Part shown: positions 12,444 to 21,671 of the stretch, one piece after another
Layout: every line of letters starts with the position of its first letter
How positions within the stretch are numbered: the first letter of the stretch is position 1
Source: Hyphomicrobium sp. CS1BSMeth3
Lineage (GTDB): Bacteria; Pseudomonadota; Alphaproteobacteria; Rhizobiales; Hyphomicrobiaceae
NCBI RefSeq assembly: GCF_900117415.1
Contig: NZ_FPEI01000006.1
Span: forward strand, 620,001-684,000
Direction of reading: 5' to 3'
DNA length: 64,000 bases
The notes under the pieces: generated by a model
What the model saw: the letters and a program-made list of their open reading frames with translations, nothing else
Database searches by the model: none
What the model was told of the DNA's origin: nothing
Program-made: the position numbers and the translations under genes

Positions 12444-12692
12444 ATGAAAGCCCGTATCCGCATCACGCTCAAGAATGGTGTCCTCGATCCGCAGGGCAAG
12501 GCCATCCAGAACGCGCTTTCCGGGCTCGGCTTCAAGGGCATCGAGGAAGTGCGCCAGGGCAAGTACATCGAGGTCGACCTCGCCTCGACCGACGAGGCGG
12601 CCGCCCGCGCCGAGGTCGAGAAGATGTGCCGGGAACTGCTGGCGAATACGGTGATCGAGGACTACGCCTTCGAGCTAGAGCAACGGACTTGA
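12444..12692 (+). CDS. purS: phosphoribosylformylglycinamidine synthase subunit PurS
   Basis: PurS is the small subunit that bridges PurQ and PurL in the glutamine-dependent FGAM synthetase, step four of purine synthesis. The 82-residue length is standard. MKARIRITLKNGVLDPQGKA and the VRQGKYIEVD segment are typical. The ATG at 12444 follows GAGAGG; the open frame upstream is not PurS-like. It is followed 42 bp later by purQ in the same direction, so both probably share a transcript. Confidence 0.96.
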   Translation: MKARIRITLKNGVLDPQGKAIQNALSGLGFKGIEEVRQGKYIEVDLASTDEAAARAEVEKMCRELLANTVIEDYAFELEQRT

Positions 12693-12734
12693 AATTCGCC
12701 GCTTTAGCAGCGCGCTGAGAGCGAGGACGCCCGG

Positions 12735-13418
12735 ATGAAGAGCTCTGTGATCGTCTTTCCCGGCACGAACCGCGAGCGGGACGTGGCCGATGTGCTGGCC
12801 GAAGTCACCGGCACGGCGCCGCGGATCGTCTGGCACGGTGACAGCGAGGTGCCCCAGTCCGACCTGATCGTGCTGCCGGGCGGCTTCTCGTTCGGCGACT
12901 ATCTCCGCTGCGGCGCCATGGCCGCGCACTCGCCCATCATGCGGGATGTGGTGGCCAAGGCGAAGGCCGGCGTGCCCGTGCTCGGCATCTGCAATGGCTT
13001 CCAGATCCTCTGCGAAACCGGCCTTCTGCCGGGCGTGCTCCAGCGCAATGCCTCGCTCAAGTTCATCTGCAAGGACGTGTGGCTCAAGGTCGAGAGCACG
13101 CGCACGCGCTTCACCGGTTGCTACAACCAGGGCGAGGTCGCGCAGATGATCTGCGCGCACGGCGACGGCAACTACTTTGCCGACGTGGCGACGCTCGACA
13201 GCCTCGAAGGCGAAGGGCGGGTGGTCTTCCGCTACTGCGATCCGGCCGGAAACGTGACGCCTGAAGCCAATGCCAACGGCGCTCAGCGCAATATCGCTGG
13301 CATCGCGGATCCGACGGGGCGCATTCTCGGCATGATGCCTCATCCTGAGAACGCCGCAGAGGCCATGCTCGGCTCGGTGGACGGCCGCAAGCTCTTCGAG
13401 AGCCTGCTAGCCGCTTGA
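12735..13418 (+). CDS. purQ: phosphoribosylformylglycinamidine synthase subunit PurQ
   Basis: PurQ is the class I glutamine amidotransferase subunit that supplies ammonia to PurL. The 227-residue protein has the nucleophile elbow GICNGFQ with Cys86, and the catalytic HPE triad members His203 and Glu205 in MMPHPENA. GGGFSFGDYLRCGA matches the oxyanion strand region. A GAGGA precedes the ATG at 12735. In many relatives purL, bolA and grxD follow directly; here purL is not in the window and a hairpin-rich spacer follows instead. Confidence 0.97.
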   Translation: MKSSVIVFPGTNRERDVADVLAEVTGTAPRIVWHGDSEVPQSDLIVLPGGFSFGDYLRCGAMAAHSPIMRDVVAKAKAGVPVLGICNGFQILCETGLLPGVLQRNASLKFICKDVWLKVESTRTRFTGCYNQGEVAQMICAHGDGNYFADVATLDSLEGEGRVVFRYCDPAGNVTPEANANGAQRNIAGIADPTGRILGMMPHPENAAEAMLGSVDGRKLFESLLAA

Positions 13419-13534
13419 TAGTTGATGCCGCGGGCTGCTGGGAAGGGGTGCTGTCGCCGCCTACCGTACTGCTATGCCCGCGGCCGCCATGCGGACAGGC
13501 TTCCCGTAGGACAAGTCAATAAAGGCGGGTGGGT

Positions 13535-13600
13535 CCGGGAGGGTGTCCTTCCCGGTGGGGGTGCGGGGGCCTAGCCCCCGTCGCGCTGAAGGCGCGAGTT
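13535..13600. terminator. hairpin cluster between convergent purQ and NIPSNAP gene
   Basis: Three hairpins follow one another: CCGGGAGG with CCTTCCCGG at 13535-13555, GCGGGGGC with GCCCCCG near 13563-13580, and CGCGC-TGAAG-GCGCG at 13582-13596 followed by AGTTTT. The last can act as a weak terminator for purQ. The first two look like an extragenic palindromic repeat. Confidence 0.5.
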
Positions 13601-13620
13601 TTCCGGTGGTGCCGTCCCTC

Positions 13621-13947
13621 TTACTTCACGCTCGAGAACGACGTCGGCTGCAGGAACTGGTTCACGACCTTGGCGACGATCGGGCCATCCTTCTCGGTCT
13701 CGGCGCGCTTGGCCAGCCACTCGGGGTCCGACGCGAAGGCATTCCACTTCTTCTCGCGATCGGCGAGGCTCTCGAAGGCCAGCAGGTAGTACAGCGCCTG
13801 GTTCGACTCGCCGACGAGGACGGTCCAGAAGCCGGCCTGCTTGATGCCGTGCTTCTCCCAGAGCTTCAGGGTGATGGTCTCGAAGCGGTTCAGCAGGTTG
13901 GGCAGGCGGCCGGGCACGCAGTGGTAGACCCTGAGCTCGTAGATCAT
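13621..13947 (-). CDS. NIPSNAP-family protein
   Basis: The 108-residue protein starts MIYELRVYHCVPGRLPNLLNRFE and continues with KHGIKQAGFWTVLVGE, ALYYLLAFESLADREKKW and a SDPEW motif, the classic NIPSNAP pattern of a dimeric alpha/beta-barrel (ferredoxin-like) fold. Bacterial members are small cytoplasmic proteins of largely unknown role, sometimes next to degradation enzymes. No helpful neighbour is present: it converges on purQ. Confidence 0.88.
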   Translation of the reverse strand: MIYELRVYHCVPGRLPNLLNRFETITLKLWEKHGIKQAGFWTVLVGESNQALYYLLAFESLADREKKWNAFASDPEWLAKRAETEKDGPIVAKVVNQFLQPTSFSSVK

Positions 13948-14247
13948 CGTGGCGTTTCCTCTAGCTGATGAGATATTAGATCGTTCGGTAGCATATTATG
14001 GGGCGTGGGGCGGGAGCCGCGACGCGAAGATGCCGTTTTGCGCGCTTGTGCATCCCGTTCACGGCTCGAATGTTGGCCTAATCCGTCTGGTTTGACCACT
14101 GGCGCCGTTCGTTCGCGCCCGATATATCGGCTCGGATCTAAAGCTAAGCTATTGAAAGATCAAAATAAGGGCCAATGCGCTATGCGCAGATGCCAGGCCT
14201 TCGCCTGCTAACCATGCAATTTTGGAGTGCGCCGCACAAAAATCGCC
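13948..14247. other. intergenic region upstream of the MmgR-like sRNA
   Basis: This 300-bp stretch is more AT-rich toward its right end. Short frames such as 14005-14211 have no domain, and the frame lacks a clear ribosome-binding site. I see no supported gene in it. Confidence 0.4.
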
Positions 14248-14275
14248 CTTGTAAATGTTGCGCCGCACATATACC
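14248..14275 (+). promoter_or_regulatory. candidate promoter of the MmgR-like sRNA
   Basis: CTTGTA at 14248-14253 and TATACC at 14270-14275 are separated by 16 bp. This fits an alphaproteobacterial housekeeping promoter with a start near 14282, just before the first hairpin of the sRNA. Confidence 0.5.
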
Positions 14276-14281
14276 TATATC

Positions 14282-14366
14282 CGTGCGAGAGCGATCTCGC
14301 AGCCCTCCTTTGGGCGTTTCCTCCCTAGACTTGGGCCGTTCGGAATCCGGACGGCCCCTTTTTTTT
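14282..14366 (+). ncRNA. mmgR: MmgR-like (alpha-r8) small RNA
   Basis: The inferred transcript is about 85 nt. A first stem pairs GCGAG (14285-14289) with CTCGC (14296-14300). A second short stem pairs GCCC (14302-14305) with GGGC (14312-14315). A single-stranded TTTCCTCCCT follows at 14317-14326. The RNA ends in a strong terminator, GGGCCGT (14333-14339) pairing with ACGGCCC (14351-14357), then a run of T. The conserved TTTCCTCCCT box plus terminal hairpin is the hallmark I recall for the MmgR/alpha-r8 family of Hyphomicrobiales (Rfam suhB family). In Sinorhizobium MmgR limits polyhydroxybutyrate accumulation. The anti-Shine-Dalgarno-like box suggests action on mRNA leaders. Confidence 0.72.
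14333..14366 (+). terminator. Rho-independent terminator of the sRNA
   Basis: A 7-bp GC stem (GGGCCGT/ACGGCCC) with a further hairpin-like loop is followed by eight T residues at 14359-14366. It is one of the strongest intrinsic terminators in the window. Confidence 0.8.
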
Positions 14367-14483
14367 GGCCTATGGCATACCAAGCGGCTCAGATCCGCGT
14401 TCGCACGGGGTGACGGGCGGCGCCTTGCGGGCTATAGACCCGCGCGCAGCCAAAAAATTCTAGTCCGAAAGACCTCGTCCGAC

Positions 14484-15368
14484 ATGTCCGACACGATCGC
14501 CGTGAACGCCGCCCTGCTCGAACGCCTCGTCGCCGCCCTGGAGCGCATGGCCCCGCCTGCCGTGCCGCCCGTGGACTTCGAGGCCGCGGAGGCGTTCGTG
14601 TGGCAGGCGAACCCGGTGGGCTTCCTTCCCGTGCCGCATGTGAACAGGCAGCCGCTGTCGCTGCTCAAGGGCATCGAGCTCGCCTCGGACCAGCTTCTCG
14701 AGAACACGCGCCGCTTCGGCAAGGGCCTGCCGGCGAACAACGCGCTCCTGTGGGGCGCCCGCGGCATGGGCAAGTCCTCGCTCGTCAAGGCCGCCCACGC
14801 CGAGGTCTCCAAGGAGATGGCGAAGGCCAAGTCCAAGGGCGGCCTCAAGCTCGTCGAGATCCACCGCGAGGACATCGATTCGCTGCCGACCTGCCTCGGC
14901 TTCATGCGGGGCAGCGATCACCGGTTCATCGTCTTCTGCGACGACCTTTCCTTCGACCACGACGACACGAGCTACAAGTCGCTCAAGGCCGTCCTCGAAG
15001 GCGGCATTGAAGGACGCCCGCAGAACGTGCTCTTCTATGCGACGTCGAACCGCCGTCACCTCATGCCGCGCGATATGATGGAGAACGAGCGCTCGACGGC
15101 GATCAATCCGTCCGAAGCCGTGGAGGAGAAGGTCTCCCTCTCCGATCGGTTCGGGCTGTGGCTCGGCTTCCATAACGGCAGCCAGGACCAGTATTTCGAT
15201 ATGGTGCGGAGCTATGCGGCGCACCATGGCCTCAAGATCAGCGATGCCGAGCTGATCGCCGGGGCGCGTGAATGGTCGATGACGCGAGGGGGCCGCTCGG
15301 GCCGCGTCGCGTGGCAGTTCATCCAGGATCTGGCGGGGCGTCTCGGCGCCAAGCTGGCCAGCGAATAA
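14484..15368 (+). CDS. DUF815 AAA-type ATPase
   Basis: The 294-residue protein belongs to the DUF815 family of P-loop ATPases. Walker A GARGMGKSS is at residues 91-99 and Walker B FIVFCDDLSF near 155. A sensor-like FYATSNRRHLMPRDM follows, and the C-terminus has the family's RFGLWLGF and TRGGRSGRVAWQFIQDL segments. The function is not established; the architecture is that of a chaperone-like AAA protein. The chosen ATG at 14484 begins MSDTIAVNAALLERLVAALERM. The frame upstream covers the sRNA and is not expected to be translated. Confidence 0.87.
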   Translation: MSDTIAVNAALLERLVAALERMAPPAVPPVDFEAAEAFVWQANPVGFLPVPHVNRQPLSLLKGIELASDQLLENTRRFGKGLPANNALLWGARGMGKSSLVKAAHAEVSKEMAKAKSKGGLKLVEIHREDIDSLPTCLGFMRGSDHRFIVFCDDLSFDHDDTSYKSLKAVLEGGIEGRPQNVLFYATSNRRHLMPRDMMENERSTAINPSEAVEEKVSLSDRFGLWLGFHNGSQDQYFDMVRSYAAHHGLKISDAELIAGAREWSMTRGGRSGRVAWQFIQDLAGRLGAKLASE

Positions 15369-15421
15369 GGCGGTGTCGGTGCGCGTCGTGCCACACCCGC
15401 CAAGAATGGGGAGTGGAAGCG

Positions 15422-16261
15422 ATGACGAAGACGACAGTGGCCATCATTGCCCAGGGTGCCATGGGCGCCGGTACGGCCGCGCGGCTGACCTCGAATGGGG
15501 TCGATGTCGTGACGTGGCTCGAGGGTCGCAGCAGCGCGAGCCGGGCGCGCGCTGAAAAGGCGGGCATGCGCGGCGTCGACCTTGCCGGCATTGCCGCGGC
15601 CGACATCATCCTCTCGATCGTGCCGCCGAGCGACGCGCTGGCCTTGGCCGAGCAGCTTGCGCCGACGCTCAAGGCCTCCAAGAACAAGCCGCTCTACGCC
15701 GACATGAACGCCGTGAGCTCGGCCAAGGTCGAGCAGGTCGCGGCCGTCATCGCGCCGACGGGATGCACCTTCTCCGATGGCGGTATCATCGGGCCGCCGC
15801 CGCGCCCCGACACGCGCAACACCATCTATTTCTTCTCGGCGATCCCGGCGGACCGTGTGGCGCCGCTCGCCAAGGGCGGCCTCGAAGTGAAGATGGTCAA
15901 TGGCCCGATCGGCGCAGCCTCGGCGCTGAAGATGTCCTATGCTGCCATCGGTAAGGGCCTCACGGCACTCGCGTCGGCCTCGATCCTCATGGCGGACAAG
16001 TACGGCGCCAAGGAAGCCCTGCTCGAGGAGCTGCAGCGCAGCCAGCCCAATATCCTGAAGGGCGTGAGCTGGTCGGTGCCGGACATGTTCGTGAAGGCCT
16101 ATCGCTTCGTCGGCGAGATGGAGGAGATCGCCGAGCAGAGCGGGCGCAAGTCCACGGCCGCGATCTACAACGGCATTGCCGATCTCTATCGCGAGATCGC
16201 CGCCGACCAGGATGGGCCGAAGAAGGACGTCACGACCCTCGAGCAGTTTTTCAAGAAGTAA
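15422..16261 (+). CDS. NAD(P)-dependent beta-hydroxyacid dehydrogenase-like oxidoreductase (DUF1932)
   Basis: The 279-residue protein has an N-terminal Rossmann domain beginning MTKTTVAIIAQGAMGAGTAARL, where GAMGAG is the dinucleotide loop. It continues with the IVPPSDA and DMNAVSSAK regions of 6-phosphogluconate dehydrogenase-like enzymes. The C-terminal half (KMSYAAIGKGLTALASASILMA) matches the DUF1932 helical dimerisation domain. The substrate is unknown. The ATG at 15422 follows GGGGAGTGGAAG. It lies 48 bp before an aldo/keto reductase in the same direction, which suggests a joint oxidoreductase operon. Confidence 0.85.
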   Translation: MTKTTVAIIAQGAMGAGTAARLTSNGVDVVTWLEGRSSASRARAEKAGMRGVDLAGIAAADIILSIVPPSDALALAEQLAPTLKASKNKPLYADMNAVSSAKVEQVAAVIAPTGCTFSDGGIIGPPPRPDTRNTIYFFSAIPADRVAPLAKGGLEVKMVNGPIGAASALKMSYAAIGKGLTALASASILMADKYGAKEALLEELQRSQPNILKGVSWSVPDMFVKAYRFVGEMEEIAEQSGRKSTAAIYNGIADLYREIAADQDGPKKDVTTLEQFFKK

Positions 16262-16309
16262 GGCAGTGTCGAACGGCCGCAAGAGCCGACGAGCCATTGG
16301 GAGGCAAAC

Positions 16310-17308
<999 letters not shown>

Positions 17309-17314
17309 ACTATC

Positions 17315-17342
17315 CCCTCTCCCCGCTGAAGCGGGGAGAGGG
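17315..17342. repeat. perfect extragenic palindrome before bolA
   Basis: CCCTCTCCCCGC at 17315-17326 and its exact complement at 17331-17342 enclose the loop TGAA. No T-run follows, so it looks like a dispersed extragenic palindrome more than a terminator, though it may protect or attenuate transcripts between the reductase and bolA. Confidence 0.7.
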
Positions 17343-17377
17343 AGAAGTCACGACAGCCCCATGAAGGAGCCCACGTA

Positions 17378-17614
17378 ATGCCCATGGACGCCAATGAGAT
17401 CGAGAAACTCATCAAAGCCCGCTTTCCGGGGGCGGAGGTGACGATCAAGGATCTGGCGGGGGATGGGGATCATTATGCGGCACACGTCGTGGCGCCGCAA
17501 TTCAAGGGCAAGACGCGCGTCCAGCAGCACAAGATGGTCTACGAGGCGCTGGAGGGCCGCATGGGCGGCGTCCTCCATGCGCTCGCGCTGACGACGGCGC
17601 CGCCCAAGGAGTGA
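17378..17614 (+). CDS. bolA: BolA-family protein
   Basis: The 78-residue protein has the small BolA fold: MDANEIEKLIKARFPGAEVTIKDLAGDGDHYAAHVV, then the signature FKGKTRVQQHKMVYEAL. His residues in the GDGDHYAAHV loop and the RVQQHKMVY helix are the expected iron-sulfur ligands shared with a CGFS glutaredoxin. Its usual partner grxD lies about 7.7 kb downstream in the same direction, where many relatives have the two side by side. Confidence 0.94.
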   Translation: MPMDANEIEKLIKARFPGAEVTIKDLAGDGDHYAAHVVAPQFKGKTRVQQHKMVYEALEGRMGGVLHALALTTAPPKE

Positions 17615-17635
17615 GCGCTGGGCGGCACGCGCATC

Positions 17636-18142
17636 TCAGGCTGACTTGGCAAGCACGGCGGCGAGTTGATCGAATGTGCCGCCGTACCCCTCGGCGAGCG
17701 ATCCCGTCATACCTTCGAACGTCTTGATCTCGTCTTCCGAGGCGCCGTGCGGAAGAGCGCGAAGCGTCACGATCGTCGATCCGTTCGTTTCGGCAAATCG
17801 GACGTCGTTGAGGATCTCGAGTGGGATTGCCATGTCGAACGGCGCGCGTGTGATGCCGCACGTCTCGTTGGAGAACGAGTTCAGCCACGCTATGCGCGTG
17901 TGCTTGTCGATATTGCGATAGAGGAAGCGCCCCCACATGGGCTCGCGCTCCGGGAAGTGCATCGCGTAGTGGAAGAAGCCCCCGGGCCTGAACTCGAAGG
18001 CCGCCACTTTGATCGAGCAGCCTTTCGGCCCCCACCAGCTCTGCATCTCCGCTGCTGTGCTCCACGCCTTCCACACATGGGGAAGGGCGGCATCGAAGTG
18101 GCGCGTGATCACGAACGCACGATCCTGCTTGTTGGCGGACAT
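17636..18142 (-). CDS. AHSA1/SRPBCC-domain protein
   Basis: The 168-residue protein shows the helix-grip (START/Bet v1-like) AHSA1 pattern: RHFDAALPHVWKAWSTAAEMQSWWGPKG near the start and GMTGSLAEGYGGTFDQLAAVL at the end. Such proteins hold hydrophobic ligands in a cavity. It lies 4 bp downstream of an ArsR-type regulator on the same strand, a very common pairing in which the regulator is cotranscribed with an AHSA1 gene. Confidence 0.88.
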   Translation of the reverse strand: MSANKQDRAFVITRHFDAALPHVWKAWSTAAEMQSWWGPKGCSIKVAAFEFRPGGFFHYAMHFPEREPMWGRFLYRNIDKHTRIAWLNSFSNETCGITRAPFDMAIPLEILNDVRFAETNGSTIVTLRALPHGASEDEIKTFEGMTGSLAEGYGGTFDQLAAVLAKSA

Positions 18143-18146
18143 CGTC

Positions 18147-18473
18147 TTACCTCTTGGGTTTCGATTTCAGGTGCTGGGACAGGCGATCGAAGCTGTCCTC
18201 CCAAAGCGTGCGATAGTTCCCGACCCATTGGTCGACTTGCTTCAGCGGCGCTGTCTCCAGCCGGCACGGCCGGGTCTGGCCTTCGCGCGTGCGCGATATG
18301 AGCCCCGCGCGTTCGAGGACCTTCAGGTGCTTGGAGATTGCGGGCTGGCTCATATCGAAAGGGCGCGCCAGCTCATTGACCGTAGCCGCGCCTTTGGCGA
18401 GCCGCGCGAGGATGGCTCGACGCGTGGGATCCGCCAGTGCGGCAAAGGTGGCATCGATCGTGTTTTCAGCCAT
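18147..18473 (-). CDS. ArsR/SmtB-family transcriptional regulator
   Basis: The 108-residue protein is a winged helix-turn-helix regulator: ATFAALADPTRRAILARLAKG, then VNELARPFDMSQPAISKHLKVLERAGLISR. It has no metal-binding cysteine pair (CxC) in helix 3, so it probably does not sense heavy metals. It probably controls its own promoter and the AHSA1 gene that follows after 4 bp. Confidence 0.92.
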   Translation of the reverse strand: MAENTIDATFAALADPTRRAILARLAKGAATVNELARPFDMSQPAISKHLKVLERAGLISRTREGQTRPCRLETAPLKQVDQWVGNYRTLWEDSFDRLSQHLKSKPKR

Positions 18474-18697
18474 TTGAGAGCCGATCAGTTATATATCTAA
18501 TTGGTTATGTAAAGATGTGTGAGATGCGTGTCAAGCGTTCGTGGCAAGCCTGATGCCCGTCGCGTGCGTGGACTTGTGTCGGGGCAAGGTGTGATGGTCT
18601 ATGATGTCATGCCCGCTCGTCGAGGGTTCGCTTCGCGAATTCGCGCTGACCACCGAGCGCTGTCGACGCGCCGGCGAAACAAGAAAAAGCAGGAACC

Positions 18698-19531
18698 ATG
18701 CACAATCTCATTCTCAATGCGCAGACGCTCGCGCCGGACGTCGCTTTCGACGCGCGGGTGAAGGCCGCCGCCACGGCAGGCTATCGCGGTATCAGCATTC
18801 GCCCATCGGAGTACAACGGTGCCCTGAAACAGGGCCTCGACGATGCGGCAATCCTCGAGCTGCTCGCGGCGAACAATGTCGAGGTCACGGAGATCGGTCT
18901 CGCCACGACGTGGCTGCCGGGTGCCGGCGGTCAGGCTGGCGTGGACGCTGACGAGGCTACGCTCTGGCACATGGCGGACATCTTCAAACCGCGCCAGCTC
19001 AACTGCGCCATGTGGGAGAAGCAATCGCTGCCCGACATGATCCGCGGTTTCGGCGTGCTGTGTGACCGCGCGGCGGCCAAGGACCTGCTCGTCGCCATGG
19101 AGTTCATTCCGCACAGCGGAATCCGTGACATGCTCATCGGCTGGCAGATCGTCAATGGTGCAGCGCGCCCGAATGGCGGCCTCATCTTCGACACCTGGCA
19201 CTTCCATCGCGGCGGCACCGTGCACGAAGCGATCACGACCGTGCCGCCCGAGAAGTGGTTCACGCTGCAGCTCTCGGATGCGCGGGATGTGCCTTGGCCC
19301 GAGGTGCGCGAGGAATCGCGCCATGGCCGATTGCTGCCGGGCGAGGGCGTCATCGATTTCGACAGCATCGTCGGGCGGCTCATGGGCTACAACGCCAAGC
19401 CGACCATCAGCGTCGAGGTCATCAGCGATGCGCTTCACCGCATGGAGCCGGCGGTTGCGGCGCGCACCGCAATCGAGCCGTGCGCCGCGCTCCTCGATCG
19501 GCTGGGCGTGAACGCGCCCTGGTGGAAGTAG
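18698..19531 (+). CDS. sugar phosphate isomerase/epimerase-like TIM-barrel protein
   Basis: The 277-residue protein belongs to the xylose isomerase-like TIM-barrel superfamily (AP endonuclease family 2 group). Acidic and His metal ligands are suggested by LVAMEFIPHSGIRD, LIFDTWHFHRGG and LQLSDARD, the last ending in the typical GEGVIDFDSIV motif. These proteins isomerise keto sugars or inositol derivatives. AGGAACC precedes the ATG. The convergent TRAP transporter next door may import its substrate, but that link is inference. Confidence 0.82.
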   Translation: MHNLILNAQTLAPDVAFDARVKAAATAGYRGISIRPSEYNGALKQGLDDAAILELLAANNVEVTEIGLATTWLPGAGGQAGVDADEATLWHMADIFKPRQLNCAMWEKQSLPDMIRGFGVLCDRAAAKDLLVAMEFIPHSGIRDMLIGWQIVNGAARPNGGLIFDTWHFHRGGTVHEAITTVPPEKWFTLQLSDARDVPWPEVREESRHGRLLPGEGVIDFDSIVGRLMGYNAKPTISVEVISDALHRMEPAVAARTAIEPCAALLDRLGVNAPWWK

Positions 19532-19560
19532 CCGGCGATCGAGCGCCATTCCCCTTATAC

Positions 19561-19593
19561 GAGGCCCGGTGCGAGCAACACGCGCCGGGCCTC
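19561..19593. terminator. bidirectional terminator between isomerase and TRAP genes
   Basis: GAGGCCCGG at 19561-19569 pairs perfectly with CCGGGCCTC at 19585-19593 across a 15-nt loop, between two convergent genes. The T-run is weak on both sides. Confidence 0.6.
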
Positions 19594-19603
19594 GGTCGTT
19601 TGC

Positions 19604-21088
19604 TCACCGATAGAGATACTGCGGCACGATCAGCGTCAGCGACGGGAAGATCGTGATCAGCATCAGCACAGCCAGCAGCGGAAAGAGGAACGGCAGCACC
19701 GCGCGCACCGTGCGGTCGAAGGAGATGCTCGCCACGCGCGCCAGAATGAACAGCACCATGCCGACAGGCGGCGTGAGGAGCCCGATCATCAGGTTCAGCA
19801 CCATGATGACGCCGAACTGCACGGGATCGATGCCGGCCTGAACGACCGCCGGCATGAGCACCGGCACGAGGATCGAGATCGCCGCGATCGTCTCCATGAA
19901 GCAGCCGACGATCAGCAGCAGAACGTTGATGATCAGCAGCAGCGCGAGCGGATCGCGCGAAATGCCGAGAAGTACCTCGGTGATGGCTTCCGTCACGCGC
20001 GCGGTCGTAAGGACCCAGCCGAAGAGCGAGGCCGCGCCGACGATGATCAGGACTGCCGCGGTGGTCTCGATCGTATCCATCGAGATCTTGAAAAAACGCT
20101 TGAAGCTCATGGGTGGATAGGTCGGGACGATCCTGCCGACCCATGTGAGATAAACGTACGCCGCAACCGAGCCCAGGATATTGAGCAGGAGTGCGCCCAT
20201 GATGACGCGCACGGGATTTGCGAGATCGTAGTAGGCGGCAAGGCAAGCTGCCGCGAGCACGATCGTCATGATCGACAGCACGCGACCGAGCGGAATGCCG
20301 ACGGCCTCGAGCTGGCTCGTGAGCGGATAGAAGACGAGCCCGAGGAACAGTGCCCACATGCACGCGGCAACCGCGGCCTCGGTTGGCGTGAAGATGCCGA
20401 AGGACATGCCACCGATGATGATGGCGGGTGTCATGAGCGCTGGGAGCGCATGGACGAAGGTCGTGCGAAGAATGGCCAGCCGGAAGACCTGATCGCGGCC
20501 GATGTTGTAGCGGTGCGCGTACCAGGTCACGTACATCATCAGGAAGGCGGCCATGAGGAGGCCGGGAATGAATCCTGCGGCAAAGAGCTGGCCGATCGAG
20601 ACGTTCGCCATGACGCCGAAAATGACCATCGGCAACGAAGGTGGGATGATGGGGCCGATGGTGGCGGAAGCCGCAGTCACGCCGACGGCGAAATCGGTCT
20701 TGTAGCCATGGTCGCGCATGGCCTTGATCTCGATCGTGCCGAGACCGCCGGCATCCGCGACCGCGGTTCCTGACATGCCGGCAAAGATCACCGAGCCGAC
20801 CACATTCACGTGCCCGAGGCCGCCCTTGAGCCAGCCGACGAGCGCGACCGCGAAGTCATAGATGCGATTGGTGATGCCCGCCGAGTTCATCAAGTTGCCG
20901 GCGAGAATGAAGAAGGGCACCGCAAGCAGCGGGAAGCTGTCGACGCCGCCGGCCATGCGATGGAGGATGACGAAATCGGGAATGCCGGCGATCAGGTTCG
21001 TGTAGACGAGCGACGAGCCGGCGAGCGCGATGAAGATCGGCACGCCGATCAGAAGCGTCGTGAAGAAGACGATGAAGAGCAGGAGCAT
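19604..21088 (-). CDS. dctM: TRAP transporter large permease DctM-like
   Basis: This is the membrane channel subunit of a tripartite ATP-independent periplasmic transporter, driven by a sodium or proton gradient. The 494-residue protein is hydrophobic throughout. It has the family motifs GVPIFIALAGSSL, FFILAGNLMNSAGI, GMSGTAVADAGGLG, ATIGPIIPPSLPMVIFG and LMIGLLTPPVGM. It is about 60 residues longer than usual because of two additional hydrophobic segments in the middle (around residues 265-320). It is the third gene of a dctP-dctQ-dctM operon read on the minus strand. Confidence 0.93.
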   Translation of the reverse strand: MLLLFIVFFTTLLIGVPIFIALAGSSLVYTNLIAGIPDFVILHRMAGGVDSFPLLAVPFFILAGNLMNSAGITNRIYDFAVALVGWLKGGLGHVNVVGSVIFAGMSGTAVADAGGLGTIEIKAMRDHGYKTDFAVGVTAASATIGPIIPPSLPMVIFGVMANVSIGQLFAAGFIPGLLMAAFLMMYVTWYAHRYNIGRDQVFRLAILRTTFVHALPALMTPAIIIGGMSFGIFTPTEAAVAACMWALFLGLVFYPLTSQLEAVGIPLGRVLSIMTIVLAAACLAAYYDLANPVRVIMGALLLNILGSVAAYVYLTWVGRIVPTYPPMSFKRFFKISMDTIETTAAVLIIVGAASLFGWVLTTARVTEAITEVLLGISRDPLALLLIINVLLLIVGCFMETIAAISILVPVLMPAVVQAGIDPVQFGVIMVLNLMIGLLTPPVGMVLFILARVASISFDRTVRAVLPFLFPLLAVLMLITIFPSLTLIVPQYLYR

Positions 21089-21101
21089 GGTGCGTGCCTC
21101 G

Positions 21102-21671
21102 TCAGTCTACGACCATGCCTTCGCCGATGGCTTTCTGCGCCGAGCGCCAGCCATCGCGGGCATTGCGAAAGAAAATGATCCCTTGCCGTATGAGCATGAG
21201 GAAGCAGCCGAGCGCGACGCCGCCATAGACGATGCTCATCGGCAGATCGATGATGACCATGCGCTGCCACTGCATGCGCTCGACGATCATCAGCGAGAAG
21301 TAGGCAAGGAGCCCGATGAAAAGCAGCTTGATGACGTCCACAATCGCGAGCAGCAGGCGCGCAGGGATCGCTGGCAGATAGTGGAGGAGCACTTCGACGG
21401 AGATGTGCAGGTTCTTGCGCGCGACGACGGCAGCCCCGATGAAGGTCAGCCACATCAGCGCATAACGGGCGATCTCCTCGGTCCAGGCCAGGCTGTCGTT
21501 GAGCACGTAACGTGTGAAGAACTGCAGGAAGACGATCGCGCCGAGCCCCCAGAAGACGAGAAAGGCGAGCCAGTTCTCTACGTAGTGCTCGATCTGGACA
21601 TCCTCGTCCTCGACGACGATGAGATGCACGTTCTCGCGCTCGTCGGGCGCGGCCGCCGGATCCTTCGTCAT
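21102..21671 (-). CDS. dctQ: TRAP transporter small permease DctQ-like
   Basis: The 189-residue protein has four hydrophobic helices and the DctQ pattern LQFFTRYVLNDSLAWTEEIARYALMWLTFIGAA, with ARKNLHISVEVL after helix 2. DctQ holds the complex together with DctM. An acidic cytoplasmic N-terminus (EDEDVQIEHYVEN) precedes helix 1. The ATG at 21671 is 9 bp after GGGAGGA. It lies 13 bp upstream of dctM and downstream of dctP. Confidence 0.92.
   Translation of the reverse strand: MTKDPAAAPDERENVHLIVVEDEDVQIEHYVENWLAFLVFWGLGAIVFLQFFTRYVLNDSLAWTEEIARYALMWLTFIGAAVVARKNLHISVEVLLHYLPAIPARLLLAIVDVIKLLFIGLLAYFSLMIVERMQWQRMVIIDLPMSIVYGGVALGCFLMLIRQGIIFFRNARDGWRSAQKAIGEGMVVD

Noticed and set aside
14005-14211. 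A 68-codon plus-strand frame before the sRNA
   Set aside because: No ribosome-binding site or domain, and its composition is not protein-like.
17315-17342. The perfect 12-bp palindrome as an intrinsic terminator
   Set aside because: No T-run follows on either strand, so a dispersed extragenic palindrome is more likely.
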